From CAYYKK01 sp964467935 (GTDB taxonomy: Bacteria; Myxococcota_A; Polyangia; Polyangiales; Polyangiaceae): 64,000 nt of DNA. Below the pieces are notes generated by a model that searched no databases, was not told the origin of the DNA, and was given only the letters and a program-made list of their open reading frames with translations. Every line of letters starts with the position of its first letter. The stretch's first letter is position 1. Below are positions 33,931 to 41,547 of the stretch, piece after piece. The position numbers and the translations under genes were made by a program. The stretch is taken from assembly GCA_964467935.1 (NCBI GenBank), contig CAYYKK010000003.1, forward strand, positions 4,058 to 68,057. The letters run 5' to 3'.

Positions 33931-34536
33931 TCACTCGCCGACGAGGGCGCGGGCGATCTCGAGCAAGGTGGCGCCGCGGACGTCGGGCAACGCCCCTTGG
34001 AACGGATCGGCGAGCGCGGGACAGAGCTCGCACCTGCCCGGCCGCATCACGAGCCCCGCGCGCGTCCCGGCGGCGCGGGCCGCGCGGACGTCCGTCGGCG
34101 TGTCCCCGACGTAGACGCTCGCTGCGAGATCGAGATCGAAGCGAGCGGCGAGGGCGAGGAGCAGGCCCGGCCCCGGCTTTCGGCACGTGCAAGGTCGGAC
34201 GAGCTCCGCCTCCCCGCCTTCTCCGCCGGTCGGGTGGTGGAGGCAGACCTCGACCGCGAGCACGGGCACGCCTTCCGCCGCGAGTCGTTCGGCGAGCGCC
34301 TCGTTGGTCCGCAGGATGGCGTCCCTCGGCAGCTCTCCCTTCGCGGCTTGGGGTTGGTTCGTCGCGATGGCGAGCGCGAACCCGGCGTCGCGCAGGACGC
34401 GCAAGCCGTCGAGGGCCTCGGGGAGGAACCGCACGTGCCGCGGGTGGAAGGCCGGCGTGATCACGCCGAGCTCCGGGTCGCGTACGAAGTCGATCAGGGT
34501 GCCGTCGCGATCGACGATCACCGCCCGGCGCGTCAT
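33931..34536 (-). CDS. gmhB: D-glycero-D-manno-heptose 1,7-bisphosphate 7-phosphatase
   Basis: A HAD-type phosphatase of 201 residues that removes the 7-phosphate from heptose-1,7-bisphosphate. Motif I is VIVDRDGTL, motif II IATNQPQ, and the GmhB/HisB-type zinc loop CLHHPTGGEG followed by CTCRKPGPGL is complete; YVGDTPTD is motif IV. It overlaps gmhA by four bases (ATGA), which supports the pathway assignment. A histidinol-phosphatase is the nearest alternative. Confidence 0.9.
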   Translation of the reverse strand: MTRRAVIVDRDGTLIDFVRDPELGVITPAFHPRHVRFLPEALDGLRVLRDAGFALAIATNQPQAAKGELPRDAILRTNEALAERLAAEGVPVLAVEVCLHHPTGGEGGEAELVRPCTCRKPGPGLLLALAARFDLDLAASVYVGDTPTDVRAARAAGTRAGLVMRPGRCELCPALADPFQGALPDVRGATLLEIARALVGE

Positions 34537-35165
34537 CCGTCGTGCTCCACGACGAGCTGGCGCAGGCGCTCGCAGATGAGGTGGTGGTAGACCTCGTGGA
34601 AGCCCTCGACGTGCGGCGTCGAGGTGTGGCCGCCCTCGGTGTGGGGCACCACGATGCTCGCGTCGGCCATCGTCCTCAGCGCGCCGCCGTCGTAGCCGAC
34701 GAGCGCGATGACCTTGCCGCCGCGCTTCTTCGCGAAGTCCGCCGCGGCGACGAGGTTCTGCGACCACGGTCCGGCCTTGTCGGCGCCCGAGCCGCCGTGG
34801 ACGCTCAAGCACACGAGCACGTCCCCCGCTTCCATCCTCCCGTCGAGCTGCTCGAGGAAGATGCGCCCGAAGCCCACGTCGTTCGTCAGGGCGCTGATGA
34901 GCGCGGCGTTGTCGCAGAGCGACGTGCAGCGGAAGCGCCGCTTCCCCTCTGCCCATGTGAACTTCGCGATGTCGCACGCGAGGTGGCTCGCGTTCGCCGC
35001 GGAGCCGCCGTTGCCGCAGGTGTAGATGTGCTTGTCGGCGCGCCAGGCGTCGAACAGCGTGTCGATGACGCGCGCGAGATCGTCGCGGCTCGTGCGGGCG
35101 GCGATCTCCGCGGTCTCGTTCAAGTAGCCGTCGACGAAGTCTCGGGTCGTGCTCATCGCGTCCAT
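34533..35165 (-). CDS. gmhA: Sedoheptulose-7-phosphate isomerase
   Basis: First enzyme of heptose synthesis: converts sedoheptulose-7-phosphate to D-glycero-D-manno-heptose-7-phosphate. It is a 210-residue SIS-domain protein with the phosphosugar loop TCGNGGSAANASHLACD, the second loop LSVHGGSGAD, and a C-terminal PHVEGFHEVYHHLICERL whose His/Glu residues bind zinc in GmhA. The start is ATG35165 or ATG35156; neither has a clear Shine-Dalgarno. Confidence 0.92.
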   Translation of the reverse strand: MDAMSTTRDFVDGYLNETAEIAARTSRDDLARVIDTLFDAWRADKHIYTCGNGGSAANASHLACDIAKFTWAEGKRRFRCTSLCDNAALISALTNDVGFGRIFLEQLDGRMEAGDVLVCLSVHGGSGADKAGPWSQNLVAAADFAKKRGGKVIALVGYDGGALRTMADASIVVPHTEGGHTSTPHVEGFHEVYHHLICERLRQLVVEHDG

Positions 35166-35211
35166 CTTGGCGGCGGTGGCTGCCGCGCCGCAAGCCCGAG
35201 GAGCGAAGGGC

Positions 35212-35778
35212 TCATCCGCGCGGCGCGCCTTTTCGGGCCTCCGCGAGCATGTTGCAGAACATCTCGCCCTGCTCGATCGCGTCGTCGAGGGCGACGTGCG
35301 TGTGCTTGCGCTCGGTGAACCAGCGCGGCGGCATGTTGCGCTTCGTTGACGCGCGATAGTCCTTGCCGAGCAGCACCATCGCGAACGTCTTCATGTCGAG
35401 CGCCGAGTGGGAGAAGGCGCTCTCACCGGTGAAGCGCACGAGGTACCAATAGACGAACGTGAAGTCGAAGCCGGCGGGGTAGGCGGCGAACGTCGGCTTG
35501 CCGGGGAGCTCGTCGAGCCAGCGCGCGTAGTCCCGCATCGCCTCCTCGCACGGGCGCGGGTTCTCGCGACACGCCGCCCACGCGCGCGGCTGCTTGTCCC
35601 AGAAGGCCATCGTCTTCGGGTGCCCCGTGGCGCCGGGAAGAAGCTCGAGGTTCCGGCTGAACGTCCCGACGAGCGTGCCGTCGGCGAGGAACGCGGCGGA
35701 AGCGAAGCTGAGCATCGAGTGGGGCCCCGGGATCGGCCCGTCGGTCTCGACGTCGGTGCTGACGTAGATCTCGGGCAT
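35212..35778 (-). CDS. DEDD-type 3'-5' exonuclease-like protein
   Basis: A 188-residue RNase T/DnaQ-like nuclease. The first acidic pair is in STDVETDG (Asp9, Glu11), and later HVALDDAIEQG provides the His and Asp of an exoIII motif, so the DEDDh set is plausible. No helicase or polymerase domain. It sits between gmhA and hddA in the same direction with short gaps, an odd neighbour for sugar enzymes; it may only share the transcript. Confidence 0.78.
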   Translation of the reverse strand: MPEIYVSTDVETDGPIPGPHSMLSFASAAFLADGTLVGTFSRNLELLPGATGHPKTMAFWDKQPRAWAACRENPRPCEEAMRDYARWLDELPGKPTFAAYPAGFDFTFVYWYLVRFTGESAFSHSALDMKTFAMVLLGKDYRASTKRNMPPRWFTERKHTHVALDDAIEQGEMFCNMLAEARKGAPRG

Positions 35779-35788
35779 GGCCTGGGGC

Positions 35789-36784
35789 CTACGAGCGGTG
35801 GAGGTTCGCGACGATGCGCGCCCCGTCGACGTCGAAGCGGAAGCGCAGCTGGCGCAGGCCGCGCGCGGCCATCACCTCGACGAAGCGGCGCCGATCGCCG
35901 GGGCGGACGTAGAACATGAAGAACCCTCCGCCGCCCGCGCCCATGAGCTTGCCGCCGATCGCGCCCGCCCTGCGAGCGGCCTCGTAGTGCTCGTCGATCG
36001 CGTCGTCGGTCATCTTGGAGGCGAGGCCCCGCTTCTTCATCCAGTGGTCGTGCAGGAGCTCACCGTATCGGTCGACGTCGCCGGCGGCGAGCAAGCGGTG
36101 GACCTCGTGACCGAGCTCTTTGATCCGGTGCATGCGCTGCACGGTCTCCTCGTCGAGATCGCGGAGGCGGTCGCCCTGTTCCTTGAGGACGACGCGCGCC
36201 GGACGCTCGATGCCCGTGTAGAGGATGACGAGGTTCGACTCGAGCTCGTCGAGCACCTCGTCCTTCGCCGGGACGGGCTCGACGTGCACCGTGCCGTCGG
36301 TGTCGAAGGTGAAGGCCGTCACGTTCCCGAACGCCGAGATGTATTGGTCCTGCTTGCCGACCGGCTCGCCGAGGACGTCGATCTCGAGGTGACACGCCTC
36401 CTCGGCGAGCTTGTCCGAGGACACGAACTCGCGACGGTAGGTGTGCAGGGCGTTGAGGAGCGCGACGGTGAACGCGGAGGACGATCCGAGGCCGGTGTTG
36501 GACGGCAGATCGGCCACGCTCGTCAGCTCGATGCCGCTCGTGATCCCGCAGAGGCGCAGCGCCTCACGGAAGATGGGGTGCTCCACGTCGTCCACGCGCG
36601 CCTTGATCTCGGTCTTCGAGTACGCGAGGCGGATATCGGGATAGAAGCGCTTGTTGGCGGTGACGTAGATGTACTTGTCGATCGCCGCGGAGACGACGTA
36701 CCCGCCGAAGCGCGACGCGTACGCGAGGAGGTCGGTGCCGCCCCCGCCGAGCGAGAAGCGAACGGGAGCGCGTGAGACGATCAC
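35789..36784 (-). CDS. hddA: D-glycero-alpha-D-manno-heptose-7-phosphate kinase
   Basis: A GHMP-family kinase of 331 residues that phosphorylates heptose-7-phosphate at C1. It opens with IVSRAPVRFSLGGGGTDLLA, has the GHMP ATP loop DLPSNTGLGSSSAFTVALLN, the sugar-kinase motif GKQDQYISAFGN and a C-terminal GKLMGAGGGGFFMFY. These are characteristic of HddA rather than galactokinase or mevalonate kinases. It works between gmhA and gmhB, both in the same run. Confidence 0.92.
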   Translation of the reverse strand: MIVSRAPVRFSLGGGGTDLLAYASRFGGYVVSAAIDKYIYVTANKRFYPDIRLAYSKTEIKARVDDVEHPIFREALRLCGITSGIELTSVADLPSNTGLGSSSAFTVALLNALHTYRREFVSSDKLAEEACHLEIDVLGEPVGKQDQYISAFGNVTAFTFDTDGTVHVEPVPAKDEVLDELESNLVILYTGIERPARVVLKEQGDRLRDLDEETVQRMHRIKELGHEVHRLLAAGDVDRYGELLHDHWMKKRGLASKMTDDAIDEHYEAARRAGAIGGKLMGAGGGGFFMFYVRPGDRRRFVEVMAARGLRQLRFRFDVDGARIVANLHRS

Positions 36785-36864
36785 GAGGGCCTCGGGTTCA
36801 CGCGCGGACTCTCCAACGAGCCGGGGCGGGGTTCAAGCGTGCCGACGCCTCGTCGTGGGCTCGG

Positions 36865-37572
36865 TCATGCGCGCCCGCGGGCGAGGTGCGCCTCGAGCGC
36901 GGCGCGCCCTTCGGGTGAGCCGATCTCGAAAAAGCGCTCGTCGGCGGGCACCGCGAGGAGCCGACCCCGCGCGGCGAGATCGGCCTGCACGGCGTCGAGC
37001 CCCAGCACCGCTCCCTCCGCGAGCGCCTCGACCACCTCGCGTCGAAGCGCCGTGGCGCCGTAGTCGATGTGGTCGAGCGCCGGCTCGCCCGGGGCGCGCG
37101 ACTTGTCGTAGCGCGCGACGAGCCCGCCCCGAACGGCGGTGTTCGACGGCTCGAGGGCGTCCTCGTTGCGGTACACCGCCATGGCGCCGAGCGCCGCCGG
37201 GTGCTTCGACAGCGCGACGAGCGGCGCCTCGTAGTCGAAGGGGAGGAACGAGTCGCCGTAGGTCACGAGGAAGCTCGGCGCGAGCAGCGGCAGGGCACGT
37301 CGGAGCGCGCCCGCCGTGCCGAGCAGCGTCGGGCCCTCGTCCGCGTAGCGGACGGACAGGCCGAACGCGCGGCCGTCGCCCACGAACGCGCGGATCTCGT
37401 CGCCGAGGTGCGCGACGCAGACGAGCGCGTCGTCGAAGCCGAACGTCGCGAGCCGCTCGAGGAGCCACGCGCCGAAGGGGCGGCCCGCGACGTCGAGGAG
37501 GAACTTCGGCACGTCGCGCGTGTGGGGCAGCATGCGCGTGCCCAGACCGCCGGCGAGGATGACGACCTGCAC
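36865..37572 (-). CDS. hddC: D-glycero-alpha-D-manno-heptose-1-phosphate guanylyltransferase
   Basis: A 235-residue nucleotidyltransferase: VVILAGGLGTRMLPHTRDVP (nucleotide-binding loop with the activating Arg and Lys just after, KFLLDVAGRPF), and a metal/sugar site in LVTYGDSFLPFD. It lacks the long C-terminal domain of RmlA, as expected for HddC. With gmhA, hddA and gmhB it completes GDP-heptose synthesis. The base (GTP) is inferred from the presence of hddA; sequence alone would also allow a generic sugar-1-phosphate nucleotidyltransferase. GTG start directly after the epimerase stop. Confidence 0.86.
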   Translation of the reverse strand: MQVVILAGGLGTRMLPHTRDVPKFLLDVAGRPFGAWLLERLATFGFDDALVCVAHLGDEIRAFVGDGRAFGLSVRYADEGPTLLGTAGALRRALPLLAPSFLVTYGDSFLPFDYEAPLVALSKHPAALGAMAVYRNEDALEPSNTAVRGGLVARYDKSRAPGEPALDHIDYGATALRREVVEALAEGAVLGLDAVQADLAARGRLLAVPADERFFEIGSPEGRAALEAHLARGRA

Positions 37573-37573
37573 G

Positions 37574-38542
37574 TCACGCCTCCGCGGGCGTGTGATCGGG
37601 GAAGACCTCGCGGACGAGGGCGCGCACCGCCGCCTCGACCGCCGCGTCGCTCGAGAGCCGCACGCGAAACCCGAGGGCCGCGAGCTTGTCGGGCCGCATG
37701 CGCGAGCGCGGGATGTCGCCCGGCCAACCTCGGCTCCCGCCCGTCGTGCGGATCTTGGCGGCGGGGTAGGGCGAGAGCCGAACGCAGAGCTCGGCGATCG
37801 TGAGCACGCTCGTCGCGTCGGCGGGGGCGAGGTTGTAGATCCCGAGCCGCTCCCCGGCGTGGTCGACGCCGTAGAGGAGTCCGGCGACGCAGTCCGACAC
37901 GTGGAGGTAGGGCTTCGACTGGCGACCGTCGCCCAGGACCTCGAGCTCGTGCTTCGACGCGTCGAGCTTCTTCAAGAAATCGAGCGCCGCGCCGTGCGTG
38001 CCGCGCGGGCCGACGACGTTTCCGAACCGGAAGATCGTGGCGTGGAGGTCGAAGCACTCGACGAAGGCGGAGATCATCGCCTCGCCCGCCATCTTGCTCG
38101 CGCCGTAGAGGGAGATCGGCAGATGACCGAGATCGCCCTCCGCGCACGCGCCCTCCGCCTCGCCGTACACCGTGCCCGACGACGAGAAGACGAGCCGCTT
38201 CGTCCCCGTGCGGCGCATCGCCTCGAGCGCGTTGTAGGTCGCGATCGTGCCCTGCTCGAGGTCGAGCCGCGTCCGCTCGAGCCCCCAGCGCGCCTCGGGG
38301 TTCGCCGCGAGGTGGAAGACGACGTCGTGCCCGCGCATCGCCGCCGTGAGCGCCTCGAGGTCGAGCGCGTCTCCTTCGACGAGCGTCGCGCGACCCGACG
38401 CGAGCGGCGCCTCCACGAACGCCCGCTTGCCCACCGACAGGTCGTCGAAGATGGTCACCGGGCCGCGGCGCACGAGCGCGTCGACCAGGTGGCTCCCGAT
38501 GAAACCGGCGCCGCCGATCACGAACGCCTTCCCTCCGCTCAT
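37574..38542 (-). CDS. NAD-dependent NDP-sugar epimerase/dehydratase
   Basis: A 322-residue extended short-chain dehydrogenase. The NAD site is AFVIGGAGFIGSHLVD, the catalytic Ser is in VFSSSGTVYG, and Tyr and Lys are in SLYGASKMAGE. It probably modifies an NDP-sugar, possibly GDP-heptose (for example 4- or 6-epimerisation) for surface glycan; the exact reaction cannot be read. ATG38542 overlaps the stop of the methyltransferase gene (ATGA), and hddC starts one base after its end. Confidence 0.88.
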   Translation of the reverse strand: MSGGKAFVIGGAGFIGSHLVDALVRRGPVTIFDDLSVGKRAFVEAPLASGRATLVEGDALDLEALTAAMRGHDVVFHLAANPEARWGLERTRLDLEQGTIATYNALEAMRRTGTKRLVFSSSGTVYGEAEGACAEGDLGHLPISLYGASKMAGEAMISAFVECFDLHATIFRFGNVVGPRGTHGAALDFLKKLDASKHELEVLGDGRQSKPYLHVSDCVAGLLYGVDHAGERLGIYNLAPADATSVLTIAELCVRLSPYPAAKIRTTGGSRGWPGDIPRSRMRPDKLAALGFRVRLSSDAAVEAAVRALVREVFPDHTPAEA

Positions 38543-39174
38543 TCTCGCGCCTCTCGCCGTTCCGCGCGCACGACGCGCGCCGCGAACTGTAGCTCGCTGC
38601 GCGTCACGAGGCGCAGGGGAAAGGCGTGCACGTGGAGCGGCCAGATCTCGGCCTCGACACGGCCTCCCGCGCTCACGACGGCGCTCTGCCAGGACCCCCG
38701 CGTGAAGTAGCGTCCCCGCACGAGGATGCCCTGCGAGGCGTTGCCGACGACGTCGAGCGCCCACAGCATCGCGCTCGATATCGGCCCGAATTGTAGGTGA
38801 TCTTTGACGAGCACGGCGCGACGCGCGACGCGCAACGACTCGCGGAGGAGCGCCGTCGGATCGTCCGCGTGAGGGAGGACGTCGGCGAGGACGCACACCT
38901 CGAAGGCGCCGTCTGGGAAGGGCAACGACCGTCCGTCGTAGGGCACGACCGGCACCGCGCTCGCCGGCTGGACGTGGACGTCGACGCCGGAGACGTCGGC
39001 GCCGAGGGCGTCGGCGAGCGCGCGCCCGACGCGACCGTCGCCCGCGCCGACGTCGAGGATGCTCTCGGCCGGGCCCGAGAGATCGGCGAGCGCCGAAGCG
39101 ATCCTGCGGACCCGCGGCAGCCGCACGCCGACGTGGTGGAGGTCCAAGACCGTGCGCGTCGCGCCGCGGGGCAT
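38539..39174 (-). CDS. SAM-dependent methyltransferase (type 11)
   Basis: A 211-residue class I methyltransferase with motif I ESILDVGAGDGRVG, an acidic residue at the end of the second strand (SGVDV) and FEVCVLADVLPHADDP. It has a long helical and hydrophobic C-terminal part that could bind a lipid-linked or glycan acceptor. Its ATG lies one base after the stop of the upstream membrane protein gene, and its own stop overlaps the epimerase start, so all three are coupled. Confidence 0.85.
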   Translation of the reverse strand: MPRGATRTVLDLHHVGVRLPRVRRIASALADLSGPAESILDVGAGDGRVGRALADALGADVSGVDVHVQPASAVPVVPYDGRSLPFPDGAFEVCVLADVLPHADDPTALLRESLRVARRAVLVKDHLQFGPISSAMLWALDVVGNASQGILVRGRYFTRGSWQSAVVSAGGRVEAEIWPLHVHAFPLRLVTRSELQFAARVVRAERREARE

Positions 39175-39175
39175 G

Positions 39176-41464
39176 TCAGCTCGGCCCCGCGACCTCGGCG
39201 GGCCCGAGGAGCCCGAGCTCGCGGCCGCCGTGCGATATCGCCGCGAGCGCGTGCTGCACGAAGTCGATGCGGATGACGGGCGAGCCCACGTTCTCACTGA
39301 ACCCGCCCGGCACGTGGAGGCTCCGGGTGCAGGTCACGCAGTTGTCCTCCCGCCACTGATTCCTCAGCATGTAGCGCAGCGACAGCGAGAGCAGCGCCTC
39401 GTCCTTCGTGGTGGTCTCGTGTCGCGCGCGCTTGACCGCGATCATCGCCGCCAGCGCCTCCGCGAAGCCTGCGGTCGCCGCGTGGTGCGGAGGCAGGACG
39501 TCGCCGAAGCCGTACGCGCCGACGAACTCGTCGTCGACCCCGCTCGAACCGTCCATCACGAGGCGCGACTTCATCGTCATGTAGTCGATGCACCACCGCT
39601 CGTAGGCGTCGCGTCGGTGGCCCGTCGCGATCGCGGCGCGCGCGGCGAGACAGTGCCAGTTCTCCTCGAGGAAGAAGAAGTCGTGGATCGGCGTCTGCCA
39701 GTAGGGGCCGGCGAAGTACGCCGTCGCGCGATCGATCGCCGCCGAGAGCCCGTCCGGCTTCGCGAGATCCTTCGCGCCCTCCCAGAGGACGAGGGCCATC
39801 ACCGCCTGGCCCGCCGCGTAGAGCTGATCCTGCCCCGCGACCGGCGCTCCCTGCACCGGGTCCCACGCGGGGAAGAACCCTCCGTCGGGGCGCTGCGACG
39901 CGAGCAGGCCGCGACCGAGCCGCTCGATGAGGGGGTCGAAGCCGTGTCCCACCCGATCGCGACACGAGAGGAACGCCACCATCGAGAGCGCCGTCGAGCC
40001 GAGCGGGGCAGGGAAGCGCGCACCCGGCGGGAACACGATCCCCGCGGCGTCCTTGTTGCGCTGCTCGAACGAGGCGAGGAGCGAGAGCGACCTCTGCGCC
40101 ACGCGCGTGCTCCGCCCGTCGAGCCCGCCTGCGTCGCAGATCGCGAGCGTCGTGCCGGCCTGGCGCGGGACGTTGAAGCCCGCGTTCGAGATCTCGCCCG
40201 TGAACGGGTTCACGAGGTAGTGGAAGCGCCCGTCCGGCTCTTGCGCGCCGTCGGCGAAGCCGATCGCCGAGCGCGCTGCGCGCACGAACGACGCGCGATC
40301 GAGCGGCGGCTGGGTGCCGAGGAGCCGGTCGGCGCGGCGAAGCTCGCCCCGCGGCGACCGAACGAAGCGGAGCGTCTCGAGGCGCTCGATGCCCGCGAAA
40401 CCAGCGTGCGGATCGTCGAGGACGTCCATGCCCGACGACGCGAGCGGCGGAGCGCCGAGCGCTTGTCGGAGCACCGGCGCGGAGAGACCCACCTTGAGCT
40501 GGAGCGCAGCGAACCCCGTGAGGCGCGTGAACTGATCGGTTCCGACGAGCTGCGTGGGCGTGAGGCAGGCGCCTTCGAGGCACGCGCCGTCCGCGCCGGG
40601 CCGGAGGAGCACCGCGCCGAGCAGGGCGCCCGCGTCCGGCAGCGGCTGCACGCCCGTGGCGACGTCGATGGTCACCGCGCCGCCGCCCCACGCGGCCCGC
40701 AGCCGCTCCGCGAGCGAGGCCGTCGCCTCGTCGAGCGACGCGCCTTGGACACACACCGAAACGGGAGCACGATTCCGTAGCAAATAAGTTGCAAAAATAG
40801 TCGTATTGCTGGATGCGAGCGGCCCCGCGCAGCGCGCGGGCGTGGGGGAGAAGACCGCGGCGTCGACGTCGGGCAGCACGGGGAGCGAGGCGAGGCCGCG
40901 TGAGAGCGTCGCCTCGACGTCCGAGCTCGGCGCAGCGGTCGCCGCAGCGAGCCGCACGGCCTCCGACGAGGCCGCGTGCGAAGCGACGCCGAACCCCGCG
41001 CCCGTCAACGCGAACGCGACGACGAGCGGACCTCCATCGCGGGGCGCGCGCGCGAACAGGGACCCGAAGAGGCCACCCGTCCTCGACAGGCCCCAGCACG
41101 CGATGGGCAGCGTGAAAAGAGCCACGACGCACCAGGCGGCGGCCGCCGCGGCCGCCAGCGGGACGCCGACCCCCGCGTAGAGCCGCGCCACGTAGAGCCC
41201 GCTCGAGAGCGCCGCGTACGTGACCCACCCGAGGAACGCGAGCGACGCGAACGACGCCGCCCGCCACGCCGTCGCGAGCCGAGCGTGCCCCGCGAGCGCG
41301 AGCACGACGACCGTGACGTGGCAGATCGAGCTCAGCCCGGCGAGCACGGCGAACACCGAGAACGACGGCCACGGCAGGAACCGCGCCGCCGCGCCCGTGA
41401 TGACCGCGTGGACGAGCGCGACCGAGGCGAGCGACGCGCGAGGCATGGGCGAAGGCGCAGGCAT
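39176..41464 (-). CDS. Large membrane protein with alpha/alpha-toroid-like C-terminal domain
   Basis: A 762-residue protein, not recognised as a whole. The N-terminus has about five transmembrane helices (within residues 5-170). An extracytoplasmic region with Cys pairs (PARCAGP, SVCVQG, GACLEGACLTP) follows. The C-terminal 400 residues are helical, with segments such as LLASQRPDGGFFPAW, LEENWHCLAARAAI and AICDAGGLDGR that resemble alpha/alpha-toroid enzymes (terpene cyclase or glycoside hydrolase type). It begins the minus-strand glycan run. ATG41464 is preferred over GTG41485. A local AT-rich patch lies inside (40771-40812). Confidence 0.68.
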   Translation of the reverse strand: MPAPSPMPRASLASVALVHAVITGAAARFLPWPSFSVFAVLAGLSSICHVTVVVLALAGHARLATAWRAASFASLAFLGWVTYAALSSGLYVARLYAGVGVPLAAAAAAAWCVVALFTLPIACWGLSRTGGLFGSLFARAPRDGGPLVVAFALTGAGFGVASHAASSEAVRLAAATAAPSSDVEATLSRGLASLPVLPDVDAAVFSPTPARCAGPLASSNTTIFATYLLRNRAPVSVCVQGASLDEATASLAERLRAAWGGGAVTIDVATGVQPLPDAGALLGAVLLRPGADGACLEGACLTPTQLVGTDQFTRLTGFAALQLKVGLSAPVLRQALGAPPLASSGMDVLDDPHAGFAGIERLETLRFVRSPRGELRRADRLLGTQPPLDRASFVRAARSAIGFADGAQEPDGRFHYLVNPFTGEISNAGFNVPRQAGTTLAICDAGGLDGRSTRVAQRSLSLLASFEQRNKDAAGIVFPPGARFPAPLGSTALSMVAFLSCRDRVGHGFDPLIERLGRGLLASQRPDGGFFPAWDPVQGAPVAGQDQLYAAGQAVMALVLWEGAKDLAKPDGLSAAIDRATAYFAGPYWQTPIHDFFFLEENWHCLAARAAIATGHRRDAYERWCIDYMTMKSRLVMDGSSGVDDEFVGAYGFGDVLPPHHAATAGFAEALAAMIAVKRARHETTTKDEALLSLSLRYMLRNQWREDNCVTCTRSLHVPGGFSENVGSPVIRIDFVQHALAAISHGGRELGLLGPAEVAGPS

Positions 41465-41547
41465 GCGGACACCACCGTGTCTCACAGCTGCCTCGACCTG
41501 AAAAGGGGGAGAACCGGGCTCGTGGCGTTTGCTATCGTCCGCGCGTC

